The notes under the pieces are model-generated. The model was not told where the DNA came from and did not search any database. It worked only from the letters and a program-made list of their open reading frames with translations. DNA of 48,636 nucleotides, taken from assembly GCA_017477505.1 (NCBI GenBank), contig JAFUVQ010000030.1:1-48636 (forward strand), read 5' to 3'. The stretch is from Eubacterium sp. GTDB taxonomy: Bacteria; Bacillota; Clostridia; Lachnospirales; Lachnospiraceae. This document shows, piece after piece, positions 26,096 to 35,067 of the stretch (position 1 is its first letter; every line of letters begins with the position of its first letter). The position numbers and the translations under genes were made by a program.

Positions 26096-26341
26096 ATGGA
26101 ACACTATACATATTCACCAAAGGGCGTTTGCTCGGTAAAGATTGATTTTGATGTTGAGGAGGGGCTTCTCCACAATGTACAGTTTACGGGAGGATGTAAC
26201 GGCAATCTCAAGGCTATCGGAAAGCTGGTTGAGGGGAAGCCGGCGAAGGAAATCGCGGACATACTCCGGGGTAACAAGTGTGGCATGAGAAGTACATCCT
26301 GTGCAGACCAGTTTGCAAAGGCTTTGGATGAATTAAATTGA
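26096..26341 (+). CDS. TSCPD-domain protein (TIGR03905-like)
   Basis: 81 residues from ATG 26096, with AGAGGG 6 nt upstream; this matches the usual length better than the frame from 26075. It contains FTGGCNGNLKAIGKLVEG and the TSCPD-like STSCADQFAKAL. This domain is found at the C-terminus of some ribonucleotide reductases and as stand-alone small proteins in Clostridia. Conserved Cys suggest metal binding; the role is not established. It lies in a run of closely spaced genes (26096-27589). Confidence 0.85.
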   Translation: MEHYTYSPKGVCSVKIDFDVEEGLLHNVQFTGGCNGNLKAIGKLVEGKPAKEIADILRGNKCGMRSTSCADQFAKALDELN

Positions 26342-26356
26342 GATCGGGATTGGGAT

Positions 26357-26983
26357 ATGACTACTGTATTATGTTTTGGCGATTCAAATACATATGGATA
26401 TAATCCGTCAAATGGATTTCGTTATCCTGAAAATGTGAGATGGACCGGAAGACTCAAAAAACTGCTGGGACCTGATTATGTAGTAGTAGAGGAAGGATGC
26501 AACGGCAGGACTACTGTTTTTGATGATCCGTTTGAAGGATGGAAGAACGGGCGCGGCTACTTGAAGCCATGCCTGAATTCCCATAAACCTGTGGACATAG
26601 TTATTATGATGCTGGGCAGCAATGATATGAAAGAGACATTTCATGCAAGTCCTGAAGATATAGCCCGCGGGGCGGAGACACTTGTAAGAGATATAATTGA
26701 TTTTACAGGAGAGAAGCAGGGATTCATTCCCAAAATCATCCTTGTGTCTCCGCCACATATAGGAGAAGGCATAAGCAGTTCGCCGTTCTATGGCAATTTT
26801 CTGGAGAATGCCATAGACAGGTCAATGCAGCTTGCGGGGTATTACAGAAAGGTTGCAGAACGAAATGACTGCGTATTTGTCGACGCGGCGGAATATGTAG
26901 AACCATCACCGCTGGATTCATTGCACCTCAGTGCAGAGAGTCACGCAAAACTGGCTGAAGCTTTTTCTGAAATTATAAAATGA
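26357..26983 (+). CDS. SGNH-family (GDSL) hydrolase
   Basis: 208 residues with all four blocks: GDSNTYG (Ser10), EGCNGRT (Gly block), MLGSNDMK (Asn89) and DSLHLS (Asp187, His190). The complete Ser-Asp-His site predicts an esterase or acyl/acetyl hydrolase. There is no signal peptide, so a cytoplasmic carbohydrate-ester or acyl substrate is likely. It follows the TSCPD gene by 15 bp, probably in one transcript. Confidence 0.9.
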   Translation: MTTVLCFGDSNTYGYNPSNGFRYPENVRWTGRLKKLLGPDYVVVEEGCNGRTTVFDDPFEGWKNGRGYLKPCLNSHKPVDIVIMMLGSNDMKETFHASPEDIARGAETLVRDIIDFTGEKQGFIPKIILVSPPHIGEGISSSPFYGNFLENAIDRSMQLAGYYRKVAERNDCVFVDAAEYVEPSPLDSLHLSAESHAKLAEAFSEIIK

Positions 26984-27031
26984 TACTGGCTGAAGGGATT
27001 TTGTACAATTACCTGATTGGGAGAAATTATT

Positions 27032-27589
27032 ATGAGTACATTATTTATCAATGCATGTGTTAGGGAAAACTCAAGAACAAGACGGATTGCGGAAGCGCTG
27101 CTGGATAAAATCGGCGGGGAGATCGATGAGGTACAGCTTTGGAAGCAGAACTTTCCGAAGGTAGATGCGGAGTTTCTCAGGAAAAGGGATTTTCTCATAT
27201 ACGAAGAGCAGAATGACAATGAGATGTTCAATCTCGCCAGGCAGTTTGCGGAGGCAGATGAGATTGTTATTGCAGCACCATTCTGGGATCTTTCATTTCC
27301 GGCTTCACTGAAGCAGTATATAGAACTTATAAATGTGCTCGGCGTTACATTTGTCTATACCGAGGATGGGATACCGAAGGGACTTTGCAGAGCAAGAAAG
27401 CTTACCTATATCACAACGGCAGGCGGGGAATTCTTCCCTGAGGAGTTCGGATTCGGTTATATCAAAGCACTTGCGGAAAACTTCTATGGTATTCCGGAAG
27501 TGAAGCTCATAAAAGCTGTCGGGCTTGATATAGTGGGTGCGGATCCGGAGAGTATCATCATGGAGACAATTGACGGGACAAATAACTAG
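27032..27589 (+). CDS. Flavodoxin-fold NAD(P)H oxidoreductase (azoreductase/quinone-reductase-like)
   Basis: 185 residues from ATG 27032, with GGGAG about 8 nt upstream; the frame from 27017 has no separate site. FMN-binding signatures are NACVRENSRTRRIAEALL near the start and APFWDLSFPASLKQYIE around residue 82, then YITTAGG near 125. These match the Flavodoxin_2/AzoR group that reduces quinones, azo or nitro compounds with NAD(P)H. Substrate unresolved. It precedes the EAL protein by 12 bp and may be co-transcribed. Confidence 0.85.
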   Translation: MSTLFINACVRENSRTRRIAEALLDKIGGEIDEVQLWKQNFPKVDAEFLRKRDFLIYEEQNDNEMFNLARQFAEADEIVIAAPFWDLSFPASLKQYIELINVLGVTFVYTEDGIPKGLCRARKLTYITTAGGEFFPEEFGFGYIKALAENFYGIPEVKLIKAVGLDIVGADPESIIMETIDGTNN

Positions 27590-27601
27590 GGGTGACACAA
27601 A

Positions 27602-30600
27602 ATGGGAAGACGTAAGATAGCACTGCTTGTGGCTCAGGGCGACGAAGAATATCAGAGTGACTTCGTAAGAGGCGCGATGAAGAAGGCATTCTCCGAAGGG
27701 GTGGATGTCTATGTATTCTCGATGTACATCAAATATCAGAATACTGCGGAAAGAGAAGTTGGAGACGCAAATATATATAACCTTATCAACTACTCAAACT
27801 TTGATGGGGTGATAATTCTTTCAGATATGATACAGACTCAGGGGGTCGAAGCGGCCCTTCAGGAGAAAATCCACGAATGTTTTTCCGGGCCTGTGATCTG
27901 TGTGGATAAGGACAGCAGGTATTATCCGAATTTCTGGACAGACGGATATCAGGCGGTATATGACACCATAGCCCATATGATTGAAGTTCATGGGATGACG
28001 GATATCGCGTATCTCACGGGTAAAAAAGATCATATTCATTCTAAGCGGAGACTTGATGCATATCGAGCATCCATGGAAGCACATGGACTGCCGGTTCAGG
28101 AAAACCGCATCTACTATGGTGATTTCTGGTATTTCTCGGGAACCGCATTTGCGGAAGAACTCCTGAGAGACAGAGGACATCTGCCGGAAGCTGTCGTATG
28201 TGCAAATGATCCCATGGCTATCGGCGTTGCTATAGGATTTCAGAAGGCCGGACTCAGAATTCCCGAAGATATAGCGGTAGTCGGGTATGGCTCATCCGAA
28301 GAGGGAAGAACAAGTCCATGTCCTATCACGGCTCCATATATTCCGGGCTCTTATTACGGAGGATATGCCATAGACAGCATGCTGAAGCTTATGAATGGTG
28401 AAGAGCCTGATGAACCGAAACCGAAGACCAGACTCTTTATCGGTGAAAGCTGTGGCTGTTCCAAATCGCGTCAGACCATAAAGCTTCCTCTCAGATCGGA
28501 ATGGACTACGGGTAATTCCGAAGGCGGTTTCCAGTCCCTTCATGATTACCTGAAAGAGGACCTTCTCCTGACCGATAATGTGGAGGATTTCTTCCGCACG
28601 GTATATGATTATATCTATTTCATGACGGGACTCCGTCGTATGGATATCTATCTTGATCCGCAGTGGAAATACCCTGAACAGCTGGTTAAGAATGAGTTCC
28701 TCGTCGAAGGATATCCGGGAAGGATGCTTCATGTTCTTTCTTACGATGCGGACAATTCAGGACGCTGTCTCGTAAATCTGGAAAGGATGATGGACACTTT
28801 CAGAATGCTGGATATAGAGGATAAAGACTGTCCGGAAGGGCATTTCTTTGTGCCGATATTCTTCGAAAACAGAACATTTGGCTATGCGGTATTTGATTAT
28901 GGAAATGAACCGCGTTCTTATGATATGGTCCTTAGATTCTGGATGAACTCAGTTGCTCTGGGACTTGAAGCTCTGCGCCGTACCATAGCACTGAAATGCT
29001 TCAGCCTTTTCATGACGCCGGATATGGAGCCTCAGTTCAGGCTTTCAGATGAATACAGCGGCAGGGGATTTGATGATGATAATCTCAGTGATGATGAACG
29101 CGAGGAACGGCTGACGGTTTCGGGACTTCTGGACGCCAATCTTTTCAGATATCATTTCCAGCCGATAGTAAAAGCGGAGGATGGAGAGATTTTCTCTTAC
29201 GAAGCACTTATGCGTTCCAATACTGACCGCAAGATATCACCGCTCAGGATCATTCATCATGCAAATGGACTCGGGAGACTCCGGGACGTTGAGAGAGCTA
29301 CTTTCCTGAACGTACTTTCCGAGGTGGATAAAAGGAAAGAGGAGTTCGGTGACAGGAAGATATTCATCAACAGTATTCCTGGAATCAAGCTGAAGGAGGA
29401 GGACCAGGAGAAGGTTGATAATCTCCTCAGAAAGCATTCCGGAAATATAGTTGTTGAACTCACGGAACAGGCCGAGCTGGAAGACGATACCCTTGAAGCG
29501 CTTAAAAATCATCTCAGGGATCTTGGCGCAGGAATAGCGGTAGATGATTACGGTACGGGTTATTCAAATGTAAGCAATCTGCTCCGATATATGCCTGACT
29601 GTGTCAAGATTGACCGTTCGCTTCTTTCTGAGATACAGAACAATACTCAGAAGCAGCATTTCGTCCGCAACATCATAGAATTCTGCCATGAAAATGATAT
29701 TCTTGCCCTTGCGGAAGGAGTTGAAACTACAGAGGAGCTCCGTATGGTCATTCGCCTGGGAGCAGACCTTATACAGGGCTTCTATGTTGCGAGACCATCG
29801 TCGGAGATACTTCAGTCAGTAAGCAGCGATATGAAGATGGAGATCTGCCGATTCTACCGTGAACGTGTTGACGGACTCAATGATCAGGTATATGTGGCAG
29901 GCAAGACTCCGCGTATCACTACAAATATCCTGAGCAAGGAAGCCAAGACTACCATACTGGTGGGAGAAAAGGGAGTTGCATACCGCGATCTCATCATTGC
30001 CGGAACACCGAATGTGAGTTCAGATATACATATTGAAGTCAAGGAAGGATATTCCGGAATGATCACATTAGAAAACGTTACATTTTCCAACAAGAAGCAG
30101 CGGCCATGCATACGTATGGCTGAGCACTGCCACCTCAGACTCAGACTGGTAGGTGAGAATAATCTCAGAGGCGGTGGAATCCTGGTGCCGGAAAGCTCAT
30201 CTCTTACCTTGGAAGGTACCGGTAATCTGAGGATATTCCTGGATGGAACGGAAGTTTTCGGCATTGGAAATGAAATCGGCAAGCACCACGGGGATCTTGA
30301 TTTCTATCAGGAGGGTGAGATATCTATAGAAGCAGGCGGCAAGACCATGATAGGAATAGGTTCCGGACTGGGCGGCAGAATCCGTATCAATAAGGGTAAG
30401 TATTCCCTTTATATGACCGGAAGTTACGGCATGGGAATAGGTTCCATCGATGGCGATGAGGATCTTCTTATCCATGACTGTGACCTTTATATGGACTGTA
30501 CTTTACGTGAAGGAGTCTGCATGGGAAGCATAAACGGATCGATGAAGATTGAAGCCATGAATACACTTTTCAGACTTAATTCGGGCGGAATGAATATAGC

Positions 30601-30940
30601 GATCATAGGTACCCTTAAGGGAAAATCTGCTGATATCCGCATGCATGATCTCTCAAATCATATCAGTGTCCGTTCAGACAGTTCCACAGCTTTCGGAAGC
30701 CTGGCAGGCAGTTCAAGGATAGATTTCGCTTCAGTGGCGATAAGATATAAGTCTGCGGGGGGCGATGCATTTGTCTTTGGAGGAAACAGACCGGATACTA
30801 CGGTGACCATGGACAATTCCGACTTCAAAGCGCGCATGAGTACGGGAACTGTAACAAAGGCTCCGGAGGAGAATCTTACATACACGAGAAGTATTATGGA
30901 TGTAATAATAGGCGAAGATGCGCTTAATCTATCATCATAA
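27602..30940 (+). CDS. c-di-GMP phosphodiesterase: LacI-type sensor, GAF-like region, EAL, beta-helix tail
   Basis: 1112 residues, no signal peptide or membrane helix. Residues 1-285 are a Peripla_BP_3/LacI-type ligand-binding fold without a DNA-binding domain (IALLVAQGDEEYQSDF, VVCANDPMAIG, AVVGYGSSEEG). About 300-490 look GAF-like. The EAL domain (about 510-755) retains SYEALMR (Glu534), FINSIPG, ELTEQAEL, DDYGTGYSN, CVKIDRSL, AEGVET and QGFYVARP, so cleavage of c-di-GMP to pGpG is predicted. Residues about 765-1105 are Gly/Ser-rich strands (GTGNLRIFL, GIGSGLGG) like parallel beta-helices usually found on secreted carbohydrate-binding proteins; their presence on a cytoplasmic enzyme is unusual. 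A GGDEF gene lies 3 kb downstream. Confidence 0.88.
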   Translation: MGRRKIALLVAQGDEEYQSDFVRGAMKKAFSEGVDVYVFSMYIKYQNTAEREVGDANIYNLINYSNFDGVIILSDMIQTQGVEAALQEKIHECFSGPVICVDKDSRYYPNFWTDGYQAVYDTIAHMIEVHGMTDIAYLTGKKDHIHSKRRLDAYRASMEAHGLPVQENRIYYGDFWYFSGTAFAEELLRDRGHLPEAVVCANDPMAIGVAIGFQKAGLRIPEDIAVVGYGSSEEGRTSPCPITAPYIPGSYYGGYAIDSMLKLMNGEEPDEPKPKTRLFIGESCGCSKSRQTIKLPLRSEWTTGNSEGGFQSLHDYLKEDLLLTDNVEDFFRTVYDYIYFMTGLRRMDIYLDPQWKYPEQLVKNEFLVEGYPGRMLHVLSYDADNSGRCLVNLERMMDTFRMLDIEDKDCPEGHFFVPIFFENRTFGYAVFDYGNEPRSYDMVLRFWMNSVALGLEALRRTIALKCFSLFMTPDMEPQFRLSDEYSGRGFDDDNLSDDEREERLTVSGLLDANLFRYHFQPIVKAEDGEIFSYEALMRSNTDRKISPLRIIHHANGLGRLRDVERATFLNVLSEVDKRKEEFGDRKIFINSIPGIKLKEEDQEKVDNLLRKHSGNIVVELTEQAELEDDTLEALKNHLRDLGAGIAVDDYGTGYSNVSNLLRYMPDCVKIDRSLLSEIQNNTQKQHFVRNIIEFCHENDILALAEGVETTEELRMVIRLGADLIQGFYVARPSSEILQSVSSDMKMEICRFYRERVDGLNDQVYVAGKTPRITTNILSKEAKTTILVGEKGVAYRDLIIAGTPNVSSDIHIEVKEGYSGMITLENVTFSNKKQRPCIRMAEHCHLRLRLVGENNLRGGGILVPESSSLTLEGTGNLRIFLDGTEVFGIGNEIGKHHGDLDFYQEGEISIEAGGKTMIGIGSGLGGRIRINKGKYSLYMTGSYGMGIGSIDGDEDLLIHDCDLYMDCTLREGVCMGSINGSMKIEAMNTLFRLNSGGMNIAIIGTLKGKSADIRMHDLSNHISVRSDSSTAFGSLAGSSRIDFASVAIRYKSAGGDAFVFGGNRPDTTVTMDNSDFKARMSTGTVTKAPEENLTYTRSIMDVIIGEDALNLSS

Positions 30941-30968
30941 GAAGTAGCGGGAAAAATTGTTTGATATG

Positions 30969-30977
30969 TGGTAAAAT
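30969..30977 (+). promoter_or_regulatory. Extended -10 promoter of the GNAT gene
   Basis: TG-G-TAAAAT (TG at 30969-30970, TAAAAT 30972-30977), placed 57 bp before the ATG. The upstream TTGTTT is a weak -35. Confidence 0.5.
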
Positions 30978-31033
30978 TCAGGTATATGTAACTATCGTTT
31001 TTTTGGATTGTTTAGAGTATTTGGGGGTATAAT

Positions 31034-31468
31034 ATGACAATCAGAATGGTTACTACCGATGACGCTGCAGATGTATGCAGGATATGCGGCGATGAACTTG
31101 GTTATCCCAGTGATAAATTTATTGTAATGGAGCGTATCAAGCAGCTTAATCAGGATAAAGAGGCTGTATTTGTTGCGGAGCAGGGCGGTGTTGTAGTGGG
31201 TTTCGTACATGTTGAAATATACAACACCCTCTACTTTGAAGCCTCAGCCAATATTCTCGGTCTTGCTGTAAGCAGCAGCTGCAGAAACACAGGAATAGGA
31301 AAGGCACTCCTGGACAGAGCAGAACACTGGGCTATGGAAAATGATATTGAACTTATGCGCCTCAGCTCCAGTAAGAGAAGAGCTGACTCACATCAGTTTT
31401 ATGTACATCAGGGATACTATCCGGAAAAAGAACAGGTTAAGTTCGTAAAGAGACTTCCGGAAAGTTGA
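31034..31468 (+). CDS. GNAT family N-acetyltransferase
   Basis: 144 residues, a single GNAT domain. Motif A is present as LAVSSSCRNTGIGKALLD (acetyl-CoA pyrophosphate loop R-N-T-G-I-G), preceded by strand FVHVEIY and followed by motif B HQFYVHQGYYPE. GGGGG precedes the ATG by about 7 nt. The acceptor substrate cannot be told; it resembles small aminoglycoside/AAC(6')-like or protein acetyltransferases only at fold level. Confidence 0.88.
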   Translation: MTIRMVTTDDAADVCRICGDELGYPSDKFIVMERIKQLNQDKEAVFVAEQGGVVVGFVHVEIYNTLYFEASANILGLAVSSSCRNTGIGKALLDRAEHWAMENDIELMRLSSSKRRADSHQFYVHQGYYPEKEQVKFVKRLPES

Positions 31469-31496
31469 AAGATGATTATGCAGTTTGGAGAAAAAT

Positions 31497-32687
31497 ATGA
31501 TTAGAAACAGATTTATTACTCTGGTGCTGGTTGGAACTCTTGTTCTTTCAACCATAACCGGATGCGGTAAGTCAGGCGGGCAGAATACTACAGGTAAAGA
31601 CGAGAATGTTGCCACCGGACAGGAACCGACAGAACATATCTCAACCGGTGAAATCGGAGTGTCGGAAAATGAGGAGTTTGGATCCATCTACATAGAACCA
31701 TCCATTGATGAGTTCAATGAGATGGGTTTTAAATATGGAGACAGCTTAGACATTACATTTGACAATGGAACAGTTCTTGAGGATGTACCATATTTCAGTG
31801 GCTATTACGCTTCAATAGGAGAACTGCTTCTCTGTGCTTATCCCGGATATCCTCATGCGGTAATTGACAGGAGCTCCGTAGGTTCAACATGGGATGAATT
31901 CGGACTTAAGGATAATTCCAAAGTGACCATCACACTCCGTGAGAGAGGCAGATATTCCGAGTATGAGGAACTTTTTGCACTGAAATATTCAGATGATTAT
32001 GATGATTATGATACGGATGCAGAGTTCGGAAATTTCCGTGAGATAAAGGGTGGTAAGCTGAAGAAAGGTATGTTCTACCGCTCTGCATCTCCTTGCGACA
32101 ATTCGCATAAGCGTGCTGTATGTGTAAACAGTCTGATCGAAGAAAAGAAGGTCAAATTTGTCATAAATCTTTCTGATAATGAGGAGAGATACAAGGGACA
32201 TGAAGAGGATCCGGACTTTATGTCTTTCTACTATGATAATCTCTACAGGGACGGAAATGTTATGCTTCTCGGACTTGATGCAAACTATAAATCCGAAGAA
32301 TATGCAAAGTCAGTTTCAGAAGCGCTTCTGGCAATGACAGAGCATGGTGAACCGGTTCTTATACACTGCGTTGAAGGTAAGGACAGAACAGGTTTTGTAT
32401 CGGCACTGCTTCTTGCACTTGCTGGAGCGTCGAAAGATGAGATTACCGATGATTATATGATTACATTTGATAATTATTACGGTATTACAAAGGACGCTGA
32501 GCCTGAAAAGTATAAAGCCATAAAAGTTAATGTAAATGATTTTCTTTATTGTTTATGTGATGCTGAGAAAGGTGTGGCTGTAAATACACTGGATATTAAG
32601 AAGGGTGCCGAGAACTATCTTCGCCGTGGAGGACTTTCCGACGAGGATATCAAGGCAATCGAGAAATATATTACTGAACAGGAATAA
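31497..32687 (+). CDS. Secreted lipoprotein tyrosine phosphatase
   Basis: 396 residues from ATG 31497, with GGAG and a 6-nt spacer; the frame from TTG 31485 has no site. A lipoprotein signal peptide (FITLVLVGTLVLSTITGC) has its lipobox Cys near residue 23. A low-complexity Thr/Gly/Glu linker follows, then a domain of unknown type (about 55-165), then a phosphatase domain with the loop HCVEGKDRTGF (Cys291, Arg297, C-x5-R) typical of Y_phosphatase3/dual-specificity enzymes. An extracellular, membrane-tethered protein or inositol-phosphate phosphatase is predicted. The general acid Asp is probably in NLYRDG upstream of the loop. It is preceded by GNAT 28 bp away. Confidence 0.9.
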   Translation: MIRNRFITLVLVGTLVLSTITGCGKSGGQNTTGKDENVATGQEPTEHISTGEIGVSENEEFGSIYIEPSIDEFNEMGFKYGDSLDITFDNGTVLEDVPYFSGYYASIGELLLCAYPGYPHAVIDRSSVGSTWDEFGLKDNSKVTITLRERGRYSEYEELFALKYSDDYDDYDTDAEFGNFREIKGGKLKKGMFYRSASPCDNSHKRAVCVNSLIEEKKVKFVINLSDNEERYKGHEEDPDFMSFYYDNLYRDGNVMLLGLDANYKSEEYAKSVSEALLAMTEHGEPVLIHCVEGKDRTGFVSALLLALAGASKDEITDDYMITFDNYYGITKDAEPEKYKAIKVNVNDFLYCLCDAEKGVAVNTLDIKKGAENYLRRGGLSDEDIKAIEKYITEQE

Positions 32688-32722
32688 GTGAAAAAGACCT
32701 GCCGGAAGAAAAACGGTAATAA

Positions 32723-32751
32723 TTGTGAGTTTGCGTGTAAAATGATAAAAT
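32723..32751 (+). promoter_or_regulatory. Promoter of the CDF transporter gene
   Basis: TTGTGA (32723-32728) and TAAAAT (32746-32751) with a 17-bp spacer, 33 bp before the ATG at 32785. Confidence 0.6.
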
Positions 32752-32784
32752 ATATTCTGAATAATTGTTTTATGAGAGTAAATT

Positions 32785-33909
32785 ATGGAAAAGGTTGTTG
32801 ATTCAAGGGAAAAGACCATAATCAGGACAAGTATCATCGGTATAGCAGCCAATGTATTGCTTGCCGCATTCAAGGCTGTTATAGGTATACTGAGCAATTC
32901 CATAGCTATTGTTATGGACGCTGTAAATAATATTTCAGATGCCGGCAGTTCACTTATTACAATAATAGGAACCAAGCTGGCGGGGCGTGAGCCTGACAAG
33001 AAGCACCCGTTCGGTTATGGACGTATTGAATACCTGAGTGCCATGATCATTTCTGTGATCGTGCTGTATGCAGGTGTGACGTCTCTGATCGAATCCATTA
33101 AAAAGATCATAAACCCGGTTACACCGGATTATTCGACAGTCTCGCTGATAATTGTCGCAGTGGCGGTTGTTGTAAAGATAGTGCTGGGAAGATATGTAAA
33201 GAGTGTTGGAAAAAAAGTGAATTCATCATCGCTTGTCAATTCCGGTGAGGATGCTACACTTGATTCTGTCATTTCAGCTTCGACGCTTCTGGCAGCAGGG
33301 ATATTTCTTATATTTCATATATCTCTCGAGGCGTGGTTGGGAGCAATCATTTCAATCATTATCATAAAATCCGGTTTTGATATGCTGAAAGAAACTATAT
33401 CTCAGATACTCGGAGAAAGAAATGATCCGGAGCTCGCGAAAAGCATCAAAGAGACAGTTACAGGCTTTCCCGATGTTCAGGGAGCATATGACCTTGTGCT
33501 CAACAATTACGGGCCGGATGCATGGAACGGTTCGGTTCATATAGAAGTCCCGGATACTTACTCCGCGGACAGCCTAGACCTGCTCATAAGAAGCATTCAG
33601 GAAGAGGTTTATAAAAAGCATCAGGTAATCTTAACTGCCATAGGACTGTATTCTGTAAATACAAAGGATGAGTATGTTATTGAAGCTAAAAAGAAAGTTA
33701 CGGAAATAGTATTGTCCCATCCACATGTATTGCAGATGCATGGGTTCTACATGAATAAAGAAAAAATGACCATTAGATTTGATATCGTTGTCAGCTTTGA
33801 TGCAAAGGACAGAAGAACAGTTTATAAGGGTGTTCGTGACGACGTACAGAAGGAATATCCTGATTATACATTACAGATAGCCATGGATACTGACTTTTCG
33901 GAAGAATAG
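32785..33909 (+). CDS. Cation diffusion facilitator (CDF) family transporter
   Basis: 374 residues with about six membrane helices (first near 13-35). Family signatures are SIAIVMDAVNNISDAGSS in helix 2 (metal-site Asp residues) and KKHPFGYGRIEYLSAM between helices 2 and 3. The cytoplasmic ferredoxin-like C-terminal domain (about 205-285) is followed by a further alpha/beta segment to 374, longer than the E. coli YiiP C-terminus. It exports divalent metal, probably Zn, Mn or Fe, against protons. Metal specificity is not decided by the visible residues. GGDEF follows 18 bp later. Confidence 0.92.
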   Translation: MEKVVDSREKTIIRTSIIGIAANVLLAAFKAVIGILSNSIAIVMDAVNNISDAGSSLITIIGTKLAGREPDKKHPFGYGRIEYLSAMIISVIVLYAGVTSLIESIKKIINPVTPDYSTVSLIIVAVAVVVKIVLGRYVKSVGKKVNSSSLVNSGEDATLDSVISASTLLAAGIFLIFHISLEAWLGAIISIIIIKSGFDMLKETISQILGERNDPELAKSIKETVTGFPDVQGAYDLVLNNYGPDAWNGSVHIEVPDTYSADSLDLLIRSIQEEVYKKHQVILTAIGLYSVNTKDEYVIEAKKKVTEIVLSHPHVLQMHGFYMNKEKMTIRFDIVVSFDAKDRRTVYKGVRDDVQKEYPDYTLQIAMDTDFSEE

Positions 33910-33927
33910 GAAGGAATATAATCATTT

Positions 33928-35019
33928 ATGAAAATACTTAAGACATTGCGCAACTACTTCTTTTATTGCGGAATTGAAAAGGATGAATATAACGCAATAA
34001 AGAAGGATGCTTATATTTCTAATTTCAAAGTGTGGAGAATACTTCATTTCCTGTTGGTGACTGTATTCGCCGGTCTGTATATCTGTTCGCTGTGTGTGGA
34101 CATAATGAAAGTAAACAGCTATATGTATCTGATGGCTTTTATCTATTCTCTGCTTGCCATACTCCTCTTCTTTAAATTGAGAGAAGATTCTATTGCTGCA
34201 CAGTTACTGATCTATCTGACAATCTCACTGTTGTTTCTGTTTGGCTGCTTCATCTCAATGAATAAGCCGGGTATTCCGGCAGTATCATTTATAGCTTTTC
34301 TGATAATCACGCCGATGTTTATGATAGATAAGCCTTTCTTCATGGCTATCGAACTAAGTGTGGCATCCGCAGTATTTCTGCTATGGTCATACAGTGTAAA
34401 GCCGCATGATATATGGTCAATTGATTGCGGAAATGTAGTCCCGTTTACGATTATCGGAATCTTTCTTAATGTTATCGCCAATTCAATACGTATCAAAGAA
34501 TTTGTTCTGACAAGAAAGATCAATATACAGAAGGATACGGATGACCTGACCGGACTTAAGAATAAAGGAGCCATGACCAGGGAGATCAACCGTTTCCTGA
34601 CAGATGGAATGATGGATAAAGGCATACTGTTCGTGATGGATATCAATCATTTCAAGTCCATCAATGATACCTATGGCCATGATGTTGGAGATGATGTACT
34701 TCGACAGTTCGGTAGATTTCTCCGTGAAACGTTTAATGATGACGATATAGTGGGCCGTTTCGGAGGAGATGAATTCATCGCATTTATCAAAAATGATGAT
34801 GATAAGGATAATGCATGTCGTATGGCCGGGAATATCTGCAAAATGGTACCTGAAAGAGTAACTCTGGCAGATACTGAAAGGAAGATAGGACTTAGTATCG
34901 GTATTGCCATATATCATGGCGAGGAAAAGAATTATTCCGCACTCTTCAAAAAAGCAGATATAGCATTATATGATGCTAAAGCGGATACGGAAGTTAAATA
35001 TCATCTTTATGAAGATTAA
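33928..35019 (+). CDS. Membrane diguanylate cyclase (GGDEF)
   Basis: 363 residues: about six membrane helices in residues 35-190, then a GGDEF domain (about 200-360). Signatures are DDLTGLKNKGAM, DINHFKSINDTYGHDVGD and the active loop RFGGDEF (Gly279-Phe283), all intact, so conversion of 2 GTP to c-di-GMP is predicted. The RxxD product-inhibition site that normally lies just upstream of GGDEF reads NDDD, so feedback inhibition is probably lost. The membrane part is like 5TM/6TM sensory domains. It may oppose the EAL protein at 27602. Confidence 0.92.
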   Translation: MKILKTLRNYFFYCGIEKDEYNAIKKDAYISNFKVWRILHFLLVTVFAGLYICSLCVDIMKVNSYMYLMAFIYSLLAILLFFKLREDSIAAQLLIYLTISLLFLFGCFISMNKPGIPAVSFIAFLIITPMFMIDKPFFMAIELSVASAVFLLWSYSVKPHDIWSIDCGNVVPFTIIGIFLNVIANSIRIKEFVLTRKINIQKDTDDLTGLKNKGAMTREINRFLTDGMMDKGILFVMDINHFKSINDTYGHDVGDDVLRQFGRFLRETFNDDDIVGRFGGDEFIAFIKNDDDKDNACRMAGNICKMVPERVTLADTERKIGLSIGIAIYHGEEKNYSALFKKADIALYDAKADTEVKYHLYED

Positions 35020-35031
35020 TCATAGTGAGAG

Positions 35032-35063
35032 AATCCCCACTCCTTTATGTGGGGGATTGGGGG
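35032..35063 (+). promoter_or_regulatory. Hairpin next to the ribosome site of the MBL gene
   Basis: AATCCCCAC (35032-35040) pairs with GTGGGGGATT (35049-35058) with one bulge. The pyrimidine arm could instead pair with the second G5 run (35059-35063), which is the Shine-Dalgarno sequence of the next gene. No T tract, so it is not a classic terminator; translational control is possible. Confidence 0.45.
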
Positions 35064-35067
35064 ATAT

